From an uncultured Bryobacterales bacterium (GTDB taxonomy: Bacteria > Acidobacteriota > Terriglobia > Bryobacterales > UBA6623), in assembly GCA_951813065.1 (NCBI GenBank), contig CATOTH010000002.1:806001-870000 (forward strand): 64,000 bases of DNA, given 5' to 3'. How positions within the stretch are numbered: position 1 is the first letter of the stretch; each line of letters starts with the position of its first letter. Of the stretch, positions 17,404-26,480 are shown in pieces. The notes under the pieces were generated by a model that ran no database searches, had not been told where the DNA came from, and worked only from the letters and a program-made list of their open reading frames with translations. Made by a program: the position numbers and the translations under genes.

Positions 17404-17989
17404 CTCCCTCCATTCGAGTTTCGGTGGATTCGATCATTTCGTCGTAAGCGCGCAAAACTCGTTTGCGTGCACGGAACAGGCGCACCTTCAAAGCGTTGGT
17501 GTTGACTTTGTATACCGCGCTCAACTCCTTCAGGCTCAGTCCCTGGATTTCCTTCAGCACGAGTAGCATCCGGTCCTCCGGAGAAACTCGATCCAGCAAG
17601 ACCTCCAGCAGTTCTCTCGCGCCTTCCTTGCGGTTCTCCTCCAGTGCTTTCTTGCCGCTCAGGGCCGCGTCCACGGCAACCACCTGTTCCTCGCTGAGAT
17701 CCGCCATCCTGACGTCGACCTCGCGGCGCTTGCGGCGCAAGTAATCGTAGCAGGCGTTGATCGTGAGGCGGTAGAGCCACGGCTCGAACACCTGCGGTGC
17801 CCTGAGTTGCCGAAGCGAGTCGTACAGCCGTGAGAAAACCTCCTGACCGACATCCTCCACATCATCGCTACGGCTAATCATCCGATATACCGTGCCCAGA
17901 ATCCGTTTCCGGTAGGCACGGATGATCTCGGTGAAAGCCTCTTCGTCCCCCTGCTGGGCCCGCTCGATGATCTTGGGGTCAATCAGCAT
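17378..17989 (-). CDS. RNA polymerase sigma factor, ECF (sigma-70 family)
   Basis: A 203-residue ECF sigma factor. Region 2 includes EAFTEIIRAYRKRILGTVYR and DDVEDVGQEVFSRLYDSL with FEPWLYRLTINACYDYLRR. Region 4 includes PEDRMLLVLKEIQGLSLKEL and a helix-turn-helix ending VNTNALKVRLFRARKRV. It is followed by an overlapping anti-sigma-like gene and a periplasmic sensor-like gene, suggesting an envelope stress circuit. A 26-base overlap means sigma and anti-sigma are made together. Confidence 0.93.
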   Translation of the reverse strand: MLIDPKIIERAQQGDEEAFTEIIRAYRKRILGTVYRMISRSDDVEDVGQEVFSRLYDSLRQLRAPQVFEPWLYRLTINACYDYLRRKRREVDVRMADLSEEQVVAVDAALSGKKALEENRKEGARELLEVLLDRVSPEDRMLLVLKEIQGLSLKELSAVYKVNTNALKVRLFRARKRVLRAYDEMIESTETRMEGDENETIAD

Positions 17990-18061
17990 TCAGGAGCAGC
18001 CGGGACGGGCAATGCGTGGATTTGTCTGTTCGACATTTAGGCGAGACCGCAGCAAATCAGG

Positions 18062-18790
18062 TTACGACACCTCCAAGGCGTTGCTATCCGCGCGCGCTTG
18101 CAGTGCAGCGAGGTCAGCAAGCCTCAGTCGCCCCGTGTAGACCGCCATGCCGAGCGCGGCATGCAGTCCGAGGGAGAGCAGAGCCGCAACTTCCTCCAGG
18201 CTGGCGATACCGCCCGCAGCGATGATCTCATGGTCGGTTGCCGTCCGCAAGCGACGGTACCACTCCAGGTCAGTGCCCTGCATCGTGCCCTCCTTGTCGA
18301 CGTAGGTGCACAGGTAGCTGCCGCAGTACGGATCAAAGCGGGAGATGACGTCCTCGGCGGCGAGCTGCGTCGATTCCCGCCAGCCCTTCACGACGACATG
18401 GCCGGCCATGGAGTCCAGAGCGATGATCACGTTCTCGAATCCGATTGCCGAGCCAAGCCGTTGCAGAAAGGCCGTGTCGGGGCCGTCATCGCGGAAGGCG
18501 GCCGTGCCAACAATGACACGTTCCGCTCCGCTCGCGACCAATTCTCCAGCGCGCTGGACGGTTCGCACGCCGCCTCCGACCCACGTGCGCGCCCGGCTCG
18601 CGACACGCCGCACGATCGGCAGGTTCGAGCCCTGTCCGATAGCTTGGTCAAGGTCGATGACCTGGACCACCGGGAAGGCCGCGAAGCGTTGCAGCATGGT
18701 TTCGGGAGTCTCGCCCTCAAGGGCCTTGTCACGCCCCTGGACCAGCTGGACCACCTTGCCGTCCATCAAGTCAATGCAAGGGATGATCAT
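18062..18790 (-). CDS. hisA: HisA: phosphoribosylformimino-AICAR ribotide isomerase (variant form)
   Basis: A 242-residue (beta/alpha)8-barrel isomerase of histidine biosynthesis. The N-terminus reads MIIPCIDLMDGKVVQLVQG, with the catalytic aspartate in CIDLMDG; phosphate-binding loops are WVGGGVRTV and AAGGIASLEEV. The sequence between them (YCGSYLCTYVDKEGTMQGTD) differs from the common proteobacterial form. It lies away from the main his cluster, separated by the PadR pair, and is divergent in position from hisF. An in-frame upstream extension of 126 codons is not protein-like. Confidence 0.88.
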   Translation of the reverse strand: MIIPCIDLMDGKVVQLVQGRDKALEGETPETMLQRFAAFPVVQVIDLDQAIGQGSNLPIVRRVASRARTWVGGGVRTVQRAGELVASGAERVIVGTAAFRDDGPDTAFLQRLGSAIGFENVIIALDSMAGHVVVKGWRESTQLAAEDVISRFDPYCGSYLCTYVDKEGTMQGTDLEWYRRLRTATDHEIIAAGGIASLEEVAALLSLGLHAALGMAVYTGRLRLADLAALQARADSNALEVS

Positions 18791-18897
18791 GGCCGGCCGG
18801 GATGCGTGGGGTCGGGCGATTGCCGCGCGGGGGTAATTCAAGCTTAACCCGCGGCACGTGAACTTGCCGGAACTGAACTTGCGCCCGCGCGGGGTCC

Positions 18898-20280
18898 TTA
18901 TGCGAATCCGAAGAGCGGTGGGAAAACCACGACCACAATTCCGGCCCACACCGAGTAAACCGGCAGGTAGGCTGTCTGCCAGCGCTCGAGGGCCGCGAAG
19001 GATTGGCGTCCCCGCAGGAATTGCGTGTAGATCCATGCCGACCCGACGAGATTGCTCACCAGAATGAGGTTCTCGCCCAGTGCCGCCAGCTTGTTGGCGC
19101 TTGAGCCGTACTCGACGATGCGGGCCGACATCGCGGCCAGCAACACCGTGTTCAGCGCGAGCGCGCACAGCACCAGGACCAGCAGCACGCCATCAAACCA
19201 GTTTGGCCTTGCCAGCGAATCGCGAGCCGAAAGCGCGTAGAGCAACAGGCCTAGCACGAGCATGAGCAACAGATTGAAAGCGATCAGCACTTCGCGCTCC
19301 AGCGCGAGTGCATTGCCGGTCCACGCCATGGTCCCCAGTAGTGCAACCAGCAGAACGGCGAGCATCGGCGCGAACACGCGGGTCAGCACCGGTGCCATGT
19401 TCTCGACAACGCTCTTTTTCAATTCGACCAATGCGGCCCCCACGATGAAGGCCCCGACAGCCCCGCACTGGAGCATCCATTCCGTCGCGAACCACTCGGC
19501 ATCGACGCCGATGAACGAGAACAAGCCCACGGTGAGCCCCGTCAGCACGCCGCCGCCCAGGGCTATCAGTACGTAGTAGATCGCCAGTTCGCCCGAGAAC
19601 CGGACGAAGTTCATTCTCTCGGCCGGATCGCTCCACCGGCCTCCGGCGTAGGCGATGCCAACGGGCAGCCAGAGCGCGATCGGGAGATGCAGGGCCGCGA
19701 TGAGTTCGGTCGACCCCTGCGGGCTGAAAGGAAACGCATTGACAATCACGCCTGCCGCAACGAAAGTCGCTGCCAACCAGGCACAGGTGACCCTGTCAAG
19801 GCGGCGCTTCCATGCGAAATAGGCGACCAGGCAGGGAAGCACGAAGAAACTGAGGTTCCTGGAATAGAATGATCCGCCTCCCTCCGCGTCCGGGTCCAGC
19901 CGCTGGCCAAACAGCTCCGGCACCTTCAGCGAGAGGGCGGCGATGACTGCCAGGCCGACAACCACCCAGGCTTCGGTCCGGGCTTCCATCGAGGCCCCGC
20001 CGTCCGGGACAGGCGAGGCGACAAGCTGCTTCCATAGCCGGTCCGAGTGCACTCGCGCGAACTCGCGGGTCATCTCTTCCTGCTGGCCGATTCGCTTGAC
20101 CGCCACCAGGAACGCCTCCTCCGCCGTCAACCCAGCGCTGGACAGAGCCGCTACCTGATTGCGCAGGTGGTCTTCCAGTTCGTCCGCGTCGGAGGGCTCG
20201 ATCGCCCCCCTTGCAAGCAAGTGGGTCCGCCATTGGGCAATCCGCTCAGCCAGTTCGGCGCTGCTCTTGGGTTTGTCCAC
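18898..20280 (-). CDS. Multi-pass membrane protein with N-terminal permease-prefix domain
   Basis: A 460-residue protein. The first ~80 residues form a soluble helical domain like the permease prefix found on PadR-linked ABC permeases (ERIAQWRTHLLARGAIEPSD, EDHLRNQVAALSSAGLTAEE). The rest has about 10-11 membrane segments. GGAGGA stands seven bases before the GTG at 20280, which decides that start; the ATG five codons earlier sits inside this site. It follows padR by 25 bases in the same direction, the typical PadR target arrangement. Transport substrate and activity are unknown. Confidence 0.72.
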   Translation of the reverse strand: MDKPKSSAELAERIAQWRTHLLARGAIEPSDADELEDHLRNQVAALSSAGLTAEEAFLVAVKRIGQQEEMTREFARVHSDRLWKQLVASPVPDGGASMEARTEAWVVVGLAVIAALSLKVPELFGQRLDPDAEGGGSFYSRNLSFFVLPCLVAYFAWKRRLDRVTCAWLAATFVAAGVIVNAFPFSPQGSTELIAALHLPIALWLPVGIAYAGGRWSDPAERMNFVRFSGELAIYYVLIALGGGVLTGLTVGLFSFIGVDAEWFATEWMLQCGAVGAFIVGAALVELKKSVVENMAPVLTRVFAPMLAVLLVALLGTMAWTGNALALEREVLIAFNLLLMLVLGLLLYALSARDSLARPNWFDGVLLVLVLCALALNTVLLAAMSARIVEYGSSANKLAALGENLILVSNLVGSAWIYTQFLRGRQSFAALERWQTAYLPVYSVWAGIVVVVFPPLFGFA

Positions 20281-20305
20281 GGATTCCTCCTCCATCGCGA
20301 TGCGG

Positions 20306-20650
20306 TCAGCTCTTCGCCTCGGCTGCCAACGGCCACACGCGCCGAAGCGTCGCGTCGACCTCCTGCCAATGTTCCCTCTGCAGGGCAAGTGCCGCGCGTC
20401 CGCGGTTAGTGATCCGGTAGTACTTGCGCCTGCGGCCCCTTGCCGGCGTTTGCCAGTGCCCCGCAATGTATTCGAGCCTCTCGAGACGGTGCAGCACCGG
20501 ATAGAGCATGCCGTCGGTCCATTGCAGTCGCCCGTCGGACAACTCTGCGACCCGCTTGAGAATCGCGTAGCCGTAGCTCTCGTCCTCGGCCAGGATGGCG
20601 AGTACGAGTGGGGTTGCCGAGGCGGCGACGAGATCCTTGCCGATGTTCAT
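20306..20650 (-). CDS. PadR-family transcriptional repressor
   Basis: A 114-residue winged-helix regulator with the PadR pattern: LVLAILAEDESYGYAILKRV, then WTDGMLYPVLHRLERLEYI and ARGRRRKYYRITNRGRAAL. It is likely a dimeric repressor acting on its own promoter and on the downstream membrane-protein gene. The ATG at 20650 lies about 40 bases after a TATAAT box; an ATAC-N6-GTAT palindrome overlaps that box. The ligand is unknown. Confidence 0.9.
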   Translation of the reverse strand: MNIGKDLVAASATPLVLAILAEDESYGYAILKRVAELSDGRLQWTDGMLYPVLHRLERLEYIAGHWQTPARGRRRKYYRITNRGRAALALQREHWQEVDATLRRVWPLAAEAKS

Positions 20651-20686
20651 GGACTGCCTGGCTCTGAACCGGCGGTTCAGGCTAAA

Positions 20687-20704
20687 ATACCTAGAAGTAT
20701 TATA
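20687..20704 (-). promoter_or_regulatory. Putative padR promoter -10 box with overlapping PadR-type palindrome
   Basis: Reading the minus strand, a perfect TATAAT lies at 20699-20704, about 49 bases before the padR start codon. The palindrome ATAC-CTAGAA-GTAT occupies 20687-20700 and overlaps the box, where a bound repressor would block RNA polymerase. A clear -35 hexamer was not found. PadR proteins commonly bind ATAC/GTAT-type inverted repeats, so self-repression is a reasonable inference. Confidence 0.55.
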
Positions 20705-20858
20705 CATAGGAGTTCTTTGTAGTGCCGCACGGGGCACTCCAGCCGGCACACATCGGTCACCGCACGGTCGGGACCGCCGTCTTGTAGCCGCCCGCCCGAT
20801 CAGCGCAACGCAGTCCTCCGACCCGGGATAGTTGCCGGGGCGTCTCGTGGCCGATCGA

Positions 20859-21638
20859 TCAGCCAGCGGGTGGCAGATCCAGCAGGCGGACCGGGATCCC
20901 CTGTGCAGCGAGAATCTGCTTCAGGCCGTTCGACGTGTAGGTGCCGTAATGGAAGACGGAGGCTGCCAGTGCAGCGTCAGCCCTGCCATCGGTGAGGACC
21001 CTGACGAAGTCCTCGGGCTTGCCACCGCCGCCGCTGGCGATGACCGGGATCCGCGTGGCCTCCGCGATTGCCTCCGTGAGCTTGCAGTCGAAGCCGTCCT
21101 GGGTGCCGTCAGCGTCCATGGAGGTAAGAAGGATCTCCCCGGCACCGATTGCCTCGCCCTGGCAGGCCCATTCGACAGCGTCGATACCCGTGGGCTTGCG
21201 TCCGCCGTAAGTGTTGACGATCCACCGGTTCGGCGCATTCTGGCGGGCGTCGATGGCAAGCACGACGGCCTGGGCTCCGAATTCCTCGGAAAGTTCGCGG
21301 ATGAGTTCGGGGCGCTCGACTGCCGCCGTGTTCACCGAGACCTTATCGGCTCCGGCCATCAGGATCCTCCGGGCGTCGGAGACCGCTCGGATGCCGCCTC
21401 CCACAGTCAGGGGAATGAATACCTCGCGCGCCGTTCGCTCGACAACGTCGACCATCGTGTCGCGATGGTCGCTCGACGCGGTAATGTCCAAGAACACCAA
21501 TTCGTCGGCGCCGTCTTCGTTGTACCGGGCGCTCAGCTCGACAGGATCCCCGGCGTCGCGCAATCCGACGAAGTTGATGCCCTTGACGACGCGGCCGGCG
21601 GTGACGTCGAGGCACGGGATGATGCGCTTCGTCAGCAT
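20859..21638 (-). CDS. hisF: Imidazole glycerol phosphate synthase cyclase subunit HisF
   Basis: A 259-residue (beta/alpha)8 barrel that joins PRFAR with ammonia from HisH to make IGP and AICAR. The catalytic aspartates are in [17 protein letters not shown] and [15 protein letters not shown]. Phosphate-binding glycines are in [14 protein letters not shown] and [17 protein letters not shown]. Its ATG at 21638 overlaps the hisH stop by seven bases, matching the physical HisFH complex. It is the last gene of the minus-strand his cluster. Confidence 0.96.
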   Translation of the reverse strand: MLTKRIIPCLDVTAGRVVKGINFVGLRDAGDPVELSARYNEDGADELVFLDITASSDHRDTMVDVVERTAREVFIPLTVGGGIRAVSDARRILMAGADKVSVNTAAVERPELIRELSEEFGAQAVVLAIDARQNAPNRWIVNTYGGRKPTGIDAVEWACQGEAIGAGEILLTSMDADGTQDGFDCKLTEAIAEATRIPVIASGGGGKPEDFVRVLTDGRADAALAASVFHYGTYTSNGLKQILAAQGIPVRLLDLPPAG

Positions 21639-22243
21639 GGCATCCAGTCCAGGAAGTTCCGTACGATGCGCTGGCCGAGAGGTCCCGACTTTTCCGGATG
21701 GAACTGCACCCCGAAAACATTGCCGCTCTCCAGGGCCGCGCAAAACGACTGCCCTGCGTAGCTGCACAGCGCCGCCGCCCGGTCCCCGGCGGTCGCTTCC
21801 GGCACGTAGTAGCTGTTCGCGAAATACACGTAGGGGTTGGCGCCGATCCCACGCAGAAGGCTGGGCGCGCCCCGCAAGTCGAGCCGGTTCCAGCCCATTT
21901 GGGGCACTCTTGCATCGGCGGGGAACCGCAACACGCGTCCGGGGTAGATGGCGAGTCCCCGCTCGGACGCTTCCTCGCTGTCCTCAAACAGAGCCTGGAG
22001 CCCCAGGCAGATTCCGAGAAACGGTACGCCCGCGGCGATCCGTTCGCACATGGCGCTCCGCACGTCGAGCCTGTCCAGTGAGCGCAGGAGCTGGCCATAG
22101 TGTCCCACTCCGGGCAGGATGATTCGGGAGGCCGCAGCCAGTCCCGGAGCATCGGAGACAATCCTGAACGGCGTGGCGATGCTCTCCAGGGTGTTGGCCA
22201 CCGAGCGCAGGTTGCCCGCCCCGTAGTCGAATACCACGGTCAT
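21632..22243 (-). CDS. hisH: Imidazole glycerol phosphate synthase glutaminase subunit HisH
   Basis: A 203-residue class-I glutamine amidotransferase delivering ammonia to HisF. The nucleophile lies in [14 protein letters not shown] and the remaining catalytic dyad in [10 protein letters not shown]. The N-terminus [17 protein letters not shown] is canonical. GAGGAGC upstream of the ATG at 22243 supports the start. It overlaps hisF and is separated from hisB by one base. Confidence 0.95.
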   Translation of the reverse strand: MTVVFDYGAGNLRSVANTLESIATPFRIVSDAPGLAAASRIILPGVGHYGQLLRSLDRLDVRSAMCERIAAGVPFLGICLGLQALFEDSEEASERGLAIYPGRVLRFPADARVPQMGWNRLDLRGAPSLLRGIGANPYVYFANSYYVPEATAGDRAAALCSYAGQSFCAALESGNVFGVQFHPEKSGPLGQRIVRNFLDWMPC

Positions 22244-22244
22244 C

Positions 22245-22853
22245 TCACGCTCCTCTTTCCAGGATGCCCTTCGTGCTGGGCAACTGCCCCTTGAGCTGCT
22301 CGTCCTTCGAGCAGGCAAAGCGCATGGCCTTCGCCCAGCACTTGAACAAGGCCTCGACGCGGTGATGGCTGGATCGACCGTAGAGCACCCTCAGGTGCAG
22401 GTTGGCTCCGCTATGGACAGCGAAACCGTCGAAGAAGTCATGCAGCAGCTCCACCTGCAGGTCGCCGACCAACCGGAATCGGGCGGGTACCCTGTAGACC
22501 AGTGCCGGCCGGCCGCCCAGGTCGACCGCAGCGGCTGCCAGCGACTCGTCCATCGGCATCAGGAAGTACCCGGCCCGCAGGATGCCGGCCCTGTCTCCGA
22601 GCGCTTCCGCGAATGCTTGGCCGAGCACGATGCCGCAATCCTCGACCGTGTGGTGCTGGTCCACGTCGAGGTCGCCGTCAGCACGCAGGGTCAGGTCGAA
22701 GGCTCCATGGCGGGCGAACGACTCGAGCATGTGGTCGAAGAACCGGATCCCGGTTTGGATTTCGTAGCGGCCCGCGCCGTCAACGTTCAGTTCCGCCGAG
22801 ATGCGGGTCTCCTTGGTGTTGCGCTCGATGCGGGCAGTGCGTGGTCGGGTCAT
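22245..22853 (-). CDS. hisB: Imidazoleglycerol-phosphate dehydratase HisB (monofunctional)
   Basis: A 202-residue dehydratase making imidazole acetol phosphate from IGP, active with bound manganese. Metal-binding motifs are [47 protein letters not shown] and a second histidine pair [11 protein letters not shown]. It lacks the N-terminal histidinol-phosphatase domain of the enterobacterial bifunctional enzyme, so that step needs another protein. It overlaps the HAD gene by four bases (ATGA). Confidence 0.96.
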   Translation of the reverse strand: MTRPRTARIERNTKETRISAELNVDGAGRYEIQTGIRFFDHMLESFARHGAFDLTLRADGDLDVDQHHTVEDCGIVLGQAFAEALGDRAGILRAGYFLMPMDESLAAAAVDLGGRPALVYRVPARFRLVGDLQVELLHDFFDGFAVHSGANLHLRVLYGRSSHHRVEALFKCWAKAMRFACSKDEQLKGQLPSTKGILERGA

Positions 22854-23527
22854 CGCAAGCAGGCCTCCAGTTGGTTGACGCTTTCCAGCACAGCCTCCGC
22901 TCCCAGTTTCTCGAACAGTGCCCTGGTCTCCGCGTGGCGAGGCGTGTCAGGCGCGGCAATGCCGATGAAGCGCACTTCCGCCGACTTGGCGGCTCGGCAG
23001 TCGTCGATATTGTCGCCGACGAAGACCAGATCCATGCCGGACACGGCACGCTGGATGAGCAGCAGGCCGTCAGGAGCGGGCTTGAGGTTCTCGACCTGCT
23101 CGTTGGTGACGATCGGATCGAATTCAATCGACGGGCAGAATCTGTCAAGTGTGTGCGTGGCCGATTGCATCCCGCGGCCGGTGAAGATTCCCAGCGGCCG
23201 GGATTCCGCGAGCCGTTCCAGGAATCCCGGCTCGACAAGCCAGCGCTCGTTGCGAATCAAGCCGTCGCCGCCCTGGCCCCAGTACAATTCCCTTCCGTAG
23301 GCGCGGACTTCGCGCGGGTCGGGCTGCATGCCGGCCTCGCGAATTGCCATCAGCGCGATGTCGGAATCGTCGTTGTAGCCTCCGATGTTCTTGATTCGCA
23401 CGATGTCGTCCTGCGTCATCTCGACTCCGCAGAAGCGGCGGACCACTTCGATCAGCGCCCGGCGGAAGGTCTCGCTCGGGTCGACCAGCACGCCGTCCAT
23501 GTCGAACACCACCATTTCCGCTTTCAT
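22850..23527 (-). CDS. HAD-superfamily hydrolase inside the his cluster
   Basis: A 225-residue HAD phosphatase. Motif I is [11 protein letters not shown] (Asp nucleophile and acid/base), motif II lies in GIFTGRG, the lysine is in ENLKPAPDG and motif III/IV in [13 protein letters not shown]. An alpha-helical cap lies between motifs I and II. It overlaps hisC and hisB by four bases on each side, so it is co-translated with histidine enzymes. A histidinol-phosphatase role is possible because HisB is monofunctional, but a PHP-type phosphatase is encoded at 55409, so its substrate stays open. Confidence 0.85.
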   Translation of the reverse strand: MKAEMVVFDMDGVLVDPSETFRRALIEVVRRFCGVEMTQDDIVRIKNIGGYNDDSDIALMAIREAGMQPDPREVRAYGRELYWGQGGDGLIRNERWLVEPGFLERLAESRPLGIFTGRGMQSATHTLDRFCPSIEFDPIVTNEQVENLKPAPDGLLLIQRAVSGMDLVFVGDNIDDCRAAKSAEVRFIGIAAPDTPRHAETRALFEKLGAEAVLESVNQLEACLR

Positions 23528-24585
23528 CGCGCCAGAGCCTCTTTCAGCGCCGCCAGGAACCGCACGGTTTCCTGCAGCGGTCCGACGGTGACCCGGGCAG
23601 TGCCCGGGACGTGGGCGGACTGATCGCGGATCAAGATGCCTTGGCCCGCGAGGGAAGAGCGTACTCGGTCAATGTGGCCCCCGAGCTCAAACAGCACGAA
23701 GTTGGCATGGCTCGGCCAGTAGCGCACCTTCATTTCGTCGAACGCCGAGCAAAGCAATTGGCGCGCCTGCAGGACCTGGCGCACGTACTCGCGCACGTAC
23801 AGCTTGTCTTCGATCGCGGCCAAGGCGCAACGGACCGCGAGCGAGTTGACGCCGTATGGGGACTGGCCCTTGCGGACGACTGCCACGTTGTCGGCCTGCG
23901 AAACCATGACCCCGATGCGCAAGCCGGCCATGCCGTAGGCCTTCGAGAACGTGCGGGCCACGAACAGGTTGGGCCACCGCGGCAGCAGCCCGATCATCGT
24001 CTCCCCGTGGAAATCAAAGTACGCTTCGTCGACCAACACCGCGCAACCGTCCGCTGCGGCCAGGATGCTCTCGAGTTCGGCCTTGCTGACAATCCCCGCC
24101 GTGGGGTTGTTCGGCGAGGCGATGCAAACGGCCCGGGTGCGAGGACCGATCGATTCCAGGACCTCTTCGAGCGGGAACGTCAGCTCGGGCGTGCGGTAGG
24201 GCACGAATCTGGGCGTTCCGCCTACGAGTTGCGTGTAGAACGCGAACATGGCGAACGAGGGCTTCAGGACGATCACCTCGTCACCCGGGTCGACGTACGC
24301 GTGCAGGACTCCGCTGATCACCTCGTCGGTGCCGGCGCCGACCGTGACTTGACTGGCGTTCACGCCCAGGTGGGCTGCCAGCTTGCGGCGTGCCGCAGCG
24401 TATTCGGGATAGGTTGCCAGGAATCCGCGGGTCGGATGCTCCCGCAGCACCTCAAGCACTTTTGGGGAGCAGCCGGACACGTTTTCGTTGAAATCGAGGC
24501 GCAGCATTTCCCCGCGCCCCTCGAGCGGGGGGTTGTAGGGCGCCATCTTGCGCACTGCCTCCCGTGGGATCGGAGCGTTAGCCAT
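23524..24585 (-). CDS. hisC: Histidinol-phosphate aminotransferase HisC
   Basis: A 353-residue fold-type I PLP enzyme converting imidazole acetol phosphate and glutamate to histidinol phosphate. The PLP lysine is in ARTFSKAYGMAGLRIG, with CIASPNNPTAG and VLVDEAYFDF as cofactor-binding motifs. The N-terminus carries LRLDFNENVSG. GGAGGG precedes the ATG at 24585, which overlaps the hisD stop by eight bases. Aromatic aminotransferase activity is an alternative that the his context makes unlikely. Confidence 0.94.
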   Translation of the reverse strand: MANAPIPREAVRKMAPYNPPLEGRGEMLRLDFNENVSGCSPKVLEVLREHPTRGFLATYPEYAAARRKLAAHLGVNASQVTVGAGTDEVISGVLHAYVDPGDEVIVLKPSFAMFAFYTQLVGGTPRFVPYRTPELTFPLEEVLESIGPRTRAVCIASPNNPTAGIVSKAELESILAAADGCAVLVDEAYFDFHGETMIGLLPRWPNLFVARTFSKAYGMAGLRIGVMVSQADNVAVVRKGQSPYGVNSLAVRCALAAIEDKLYVREYVRQVLQARQLLCSAFDEMKVRYWPSHANFVLFELGGHIDRVRSSLAGQGILIRDQSAHVPGTARVTVGPLQETVRFLAALKEALAR

Positions 24586-25852
24586 GCCGCCCTCCGGGGG
24601 CCGGCATGGTCCGGGCCTCGACGGAGCGGGCGTGGGCTTCGAGGCCTTCCGCCCGCGCAAGGGTCGCGACGGTCGGGGCCAGTCCGCGCAGGCCCTGCCC
24701 TGAAAGCTTCTGGACCGAGACGATCTTGACAAAGTCGAGCACGCTCAAGCCCCCGCGCAACCGCGAATTGCCACCGGTCGGCAGGACGTGATTGGGTCCG
24801 GCCGCGTAGTCGCCGACGGCTTCGGGACTCCACGTGCCGACAAACACGCTGCCGGCGTTCCTGATGGAGTCCAGCGGCACGGACTCGCTGACGGAAAGGT
24901 GTTCCGGGGCGAATCGGTTCGCGATCTCGCAGGCCTCTTCGAGGCTGTCTACAACAATCGCGACGCCATTGTTTCGGATGGACTCGGTTGCGACGTCTCG
25001 AGTTGGGAGCGTGCGGATCTGGCGCTCGATTTCCGTGGCCACCGCCGCGGCGAGGCGGTGCGATGGAGTGAGCAGGACGGCTGCGGCGTCGACATCGTGC
25101 TCTGCCTGGGCCAGCATGTCGGCTGCGAGAGCCCGCGGGTCGCCGTCCTCGAAGACAAGCACGATCTCAGTCGGACCGGCTACGAAGTCGATTCCCGCCT
25201 CGCCCGCGAGCATCTTCTTGGCCGCAGCGACATAGGCGTTCCCAGGTCCCACGATCCGGTCGACCCGTGGAATCGATTCCGTGCCGAACGCGAAAGCGGC
25301 GATGGCCTGGGCCCCGCCCACGGCATAGACCTCATCGATGCCGAGAAGGGCGGCCGTGCCGACAGTTACCGAGGATGCGTTCGGCGATGCAACGGCGATG
25401 CGCGGCACGCCCGCCACCTGGGCTGGAACAGCAGTCATCATCACGGTGGATGGCAGCGGATAGCGGCCTCCCGGAATGTACGCTCCGATCGAGTCGAGGG
25501 GCCGGACCAGCTGGCCCAGCTCGATTCCCGGCCCGGCGGACTCCATCCATTCCGCCGGCATCTGGCGCTTGGCGTATGCCCGGATTCGCGAGGAGGCGAG
25601 GTTCACGGCTGCGGCAACCTCTTCGGGAAGCCCCCTCCGCGCGGCTTGCAACTGCGATCCAGTTAGACGGACGATCCGACCGTTGAGGGAGTCCAGCTTG
25701 CGGGCGTATTCGATCAGCGCGGCGTCGCCGCGGTCACGGACAGCCTCAAGGATGGGTGCAACCACCCCTTCGGCTTCGGAGAGCCGCCTCGAACGGCCCT
25801 GAAGGAGCCCTTCCCAGACCCCCCGGTCTCGGCTGGTAACAATGCGGAGCAT
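24578..25852 (-). CDS. hisD: Histidinol dehydrogenase HisD
   Basis: A 424-residue zinc enzyme that oxidises histidinol to histidine in two NAD-dependent steps. Recognised stretches are YIPGGRYPLPSTVMMTAVPA, the cofactor-binding GGAQAIAAFAFGT, GPGNAYVAAAKKMLAGEAGID and FVAGPTEIVLV. Zinc and substrate residues follow in the C-terminal NRFAPEHLSV and PEAVGDYAAGPNHVLPTGG. It is preceded by hisI by 21 bases and overlaps hisC. Confidence 0.97.
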   Translation of the reverse strand: MLRIVTSRDRGVWEGLLQGRSRRLSEAEGVVAPILEAVRDRGDAALIEYARKLDSLNGRIVRLTGSQLQAARRGLPEEVAAAVNLASSRIRAYAKRQMPAEWMESAGPGIELGQLVRPLDSIGAYIPGGRYPLPSTVMMTAVPAQVAGVPRIAVASPNASSVTVGTAALLGIDEVYAVGGAQAIAAFAFGTESIPRVDRIVGPGNAYVAAAKKMLAGEAGIDFVAGPTEIVLVFEDGDPRALAADMLAQAEHDVDAAAVLLTPSHRLAAAVATEIERQIRTLPTRDVATESIRNNGVAIVVDSLEEACEIANRFAPEHLSVSESVPLDSIRNAGSVFVGTWSPEAVGDYAAGPNHVLPTGGNSRLRGGLSVLDFVKIVSVQKLSGQGLRGLAPTVATLARAEGLEAHARSVEARTMPAPGGRHG

Positions 25853-25873
25853 GAGTCGGACGCCATTCGGAGT

Positions 25874-26257
25874 CTATGAACCGTAGACGGTATCGGGGTC
25901 GTACGCGGGGTCCTCGTCAACCGTCCATGTCCCGTCGGCGAGCTTGCGATAAAAGCAACTGCGGTAGCCGGCGTGGCAGACGCCCGGTCCGAGAGCCTCG
26001 GCTTGAATAAGCAGGGTGTCAAGGTCGCAGTCGACTTCGATTCGCTTCACAAGCAGGGCGTGGCCAGAGCTCTCGCCCTTCGTCCAAAGCTTGTTCCGGG
26101 ACCGGCTCAGGAACGTGACTTTCCCGGATTCGACTGTTTTCGCGAACGCTTCCTCGTTCATGAATCCGAGCATGAGCACCCGCCCGTCTTGATGGTCCTG
26201 GATGATGGCCGGCACGAGTCCATCGCATTTGGTGAAGTCCAAGGTCATTGCCGTCAC
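25874..26257 (-). CDS. hisI: Phosphoribosyl-AMP cyclohydrolase HisI (monofunctional)
   Basis: A 127-residue zinc enzyme opening the adenine ring of PR-AMP. The catalytic region is VTFLSRSRNKLWTKGESSGH. Zinc cysteines lie in VDCDLDTLL and GPGVCHAGYRSCFYR. It lacks the pyrophosphohydrolase (HisE) domain found in fused versions, and no hisE or hisG gene is in the window. It is the first gene of the cluster; a second ATG three codons in is an alternative start. Confidence 0.95.
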   Translation of the reverse strand: MTAMTLDFTKCDGLVPAIIQDHQDGRVLMLGFMNEEAFAKTVESGKVTFLSRSRNKLWTKGESSGHALLVKRIEVDCDLDTLLIQAEALGPGVCHAGYRSCFYRKLADGTWTVDEDPAYDPDTVYGS

Positions 26258-26480
26258 TCCGGGTCTGATGCGAGACTGCGGCCGATTCGCAGGAACGCAC
26301 CGTTCATCTCAGGCCCTGCCGGGAGGACCGCGCCGCGAAGCTGCGGCCGCCTTACGCGCGCCCGAAGCTTCAGGGTAACAAGCCTGTGGAGGCCGAGCTT
26401 TCCCGCCGCGGGAAGTTGCCGGGCGCCGCCAGGCCTACTTGTCGCGCAACGTGCGCCTCTCCGCAGTGCTCCCCAGTCGC

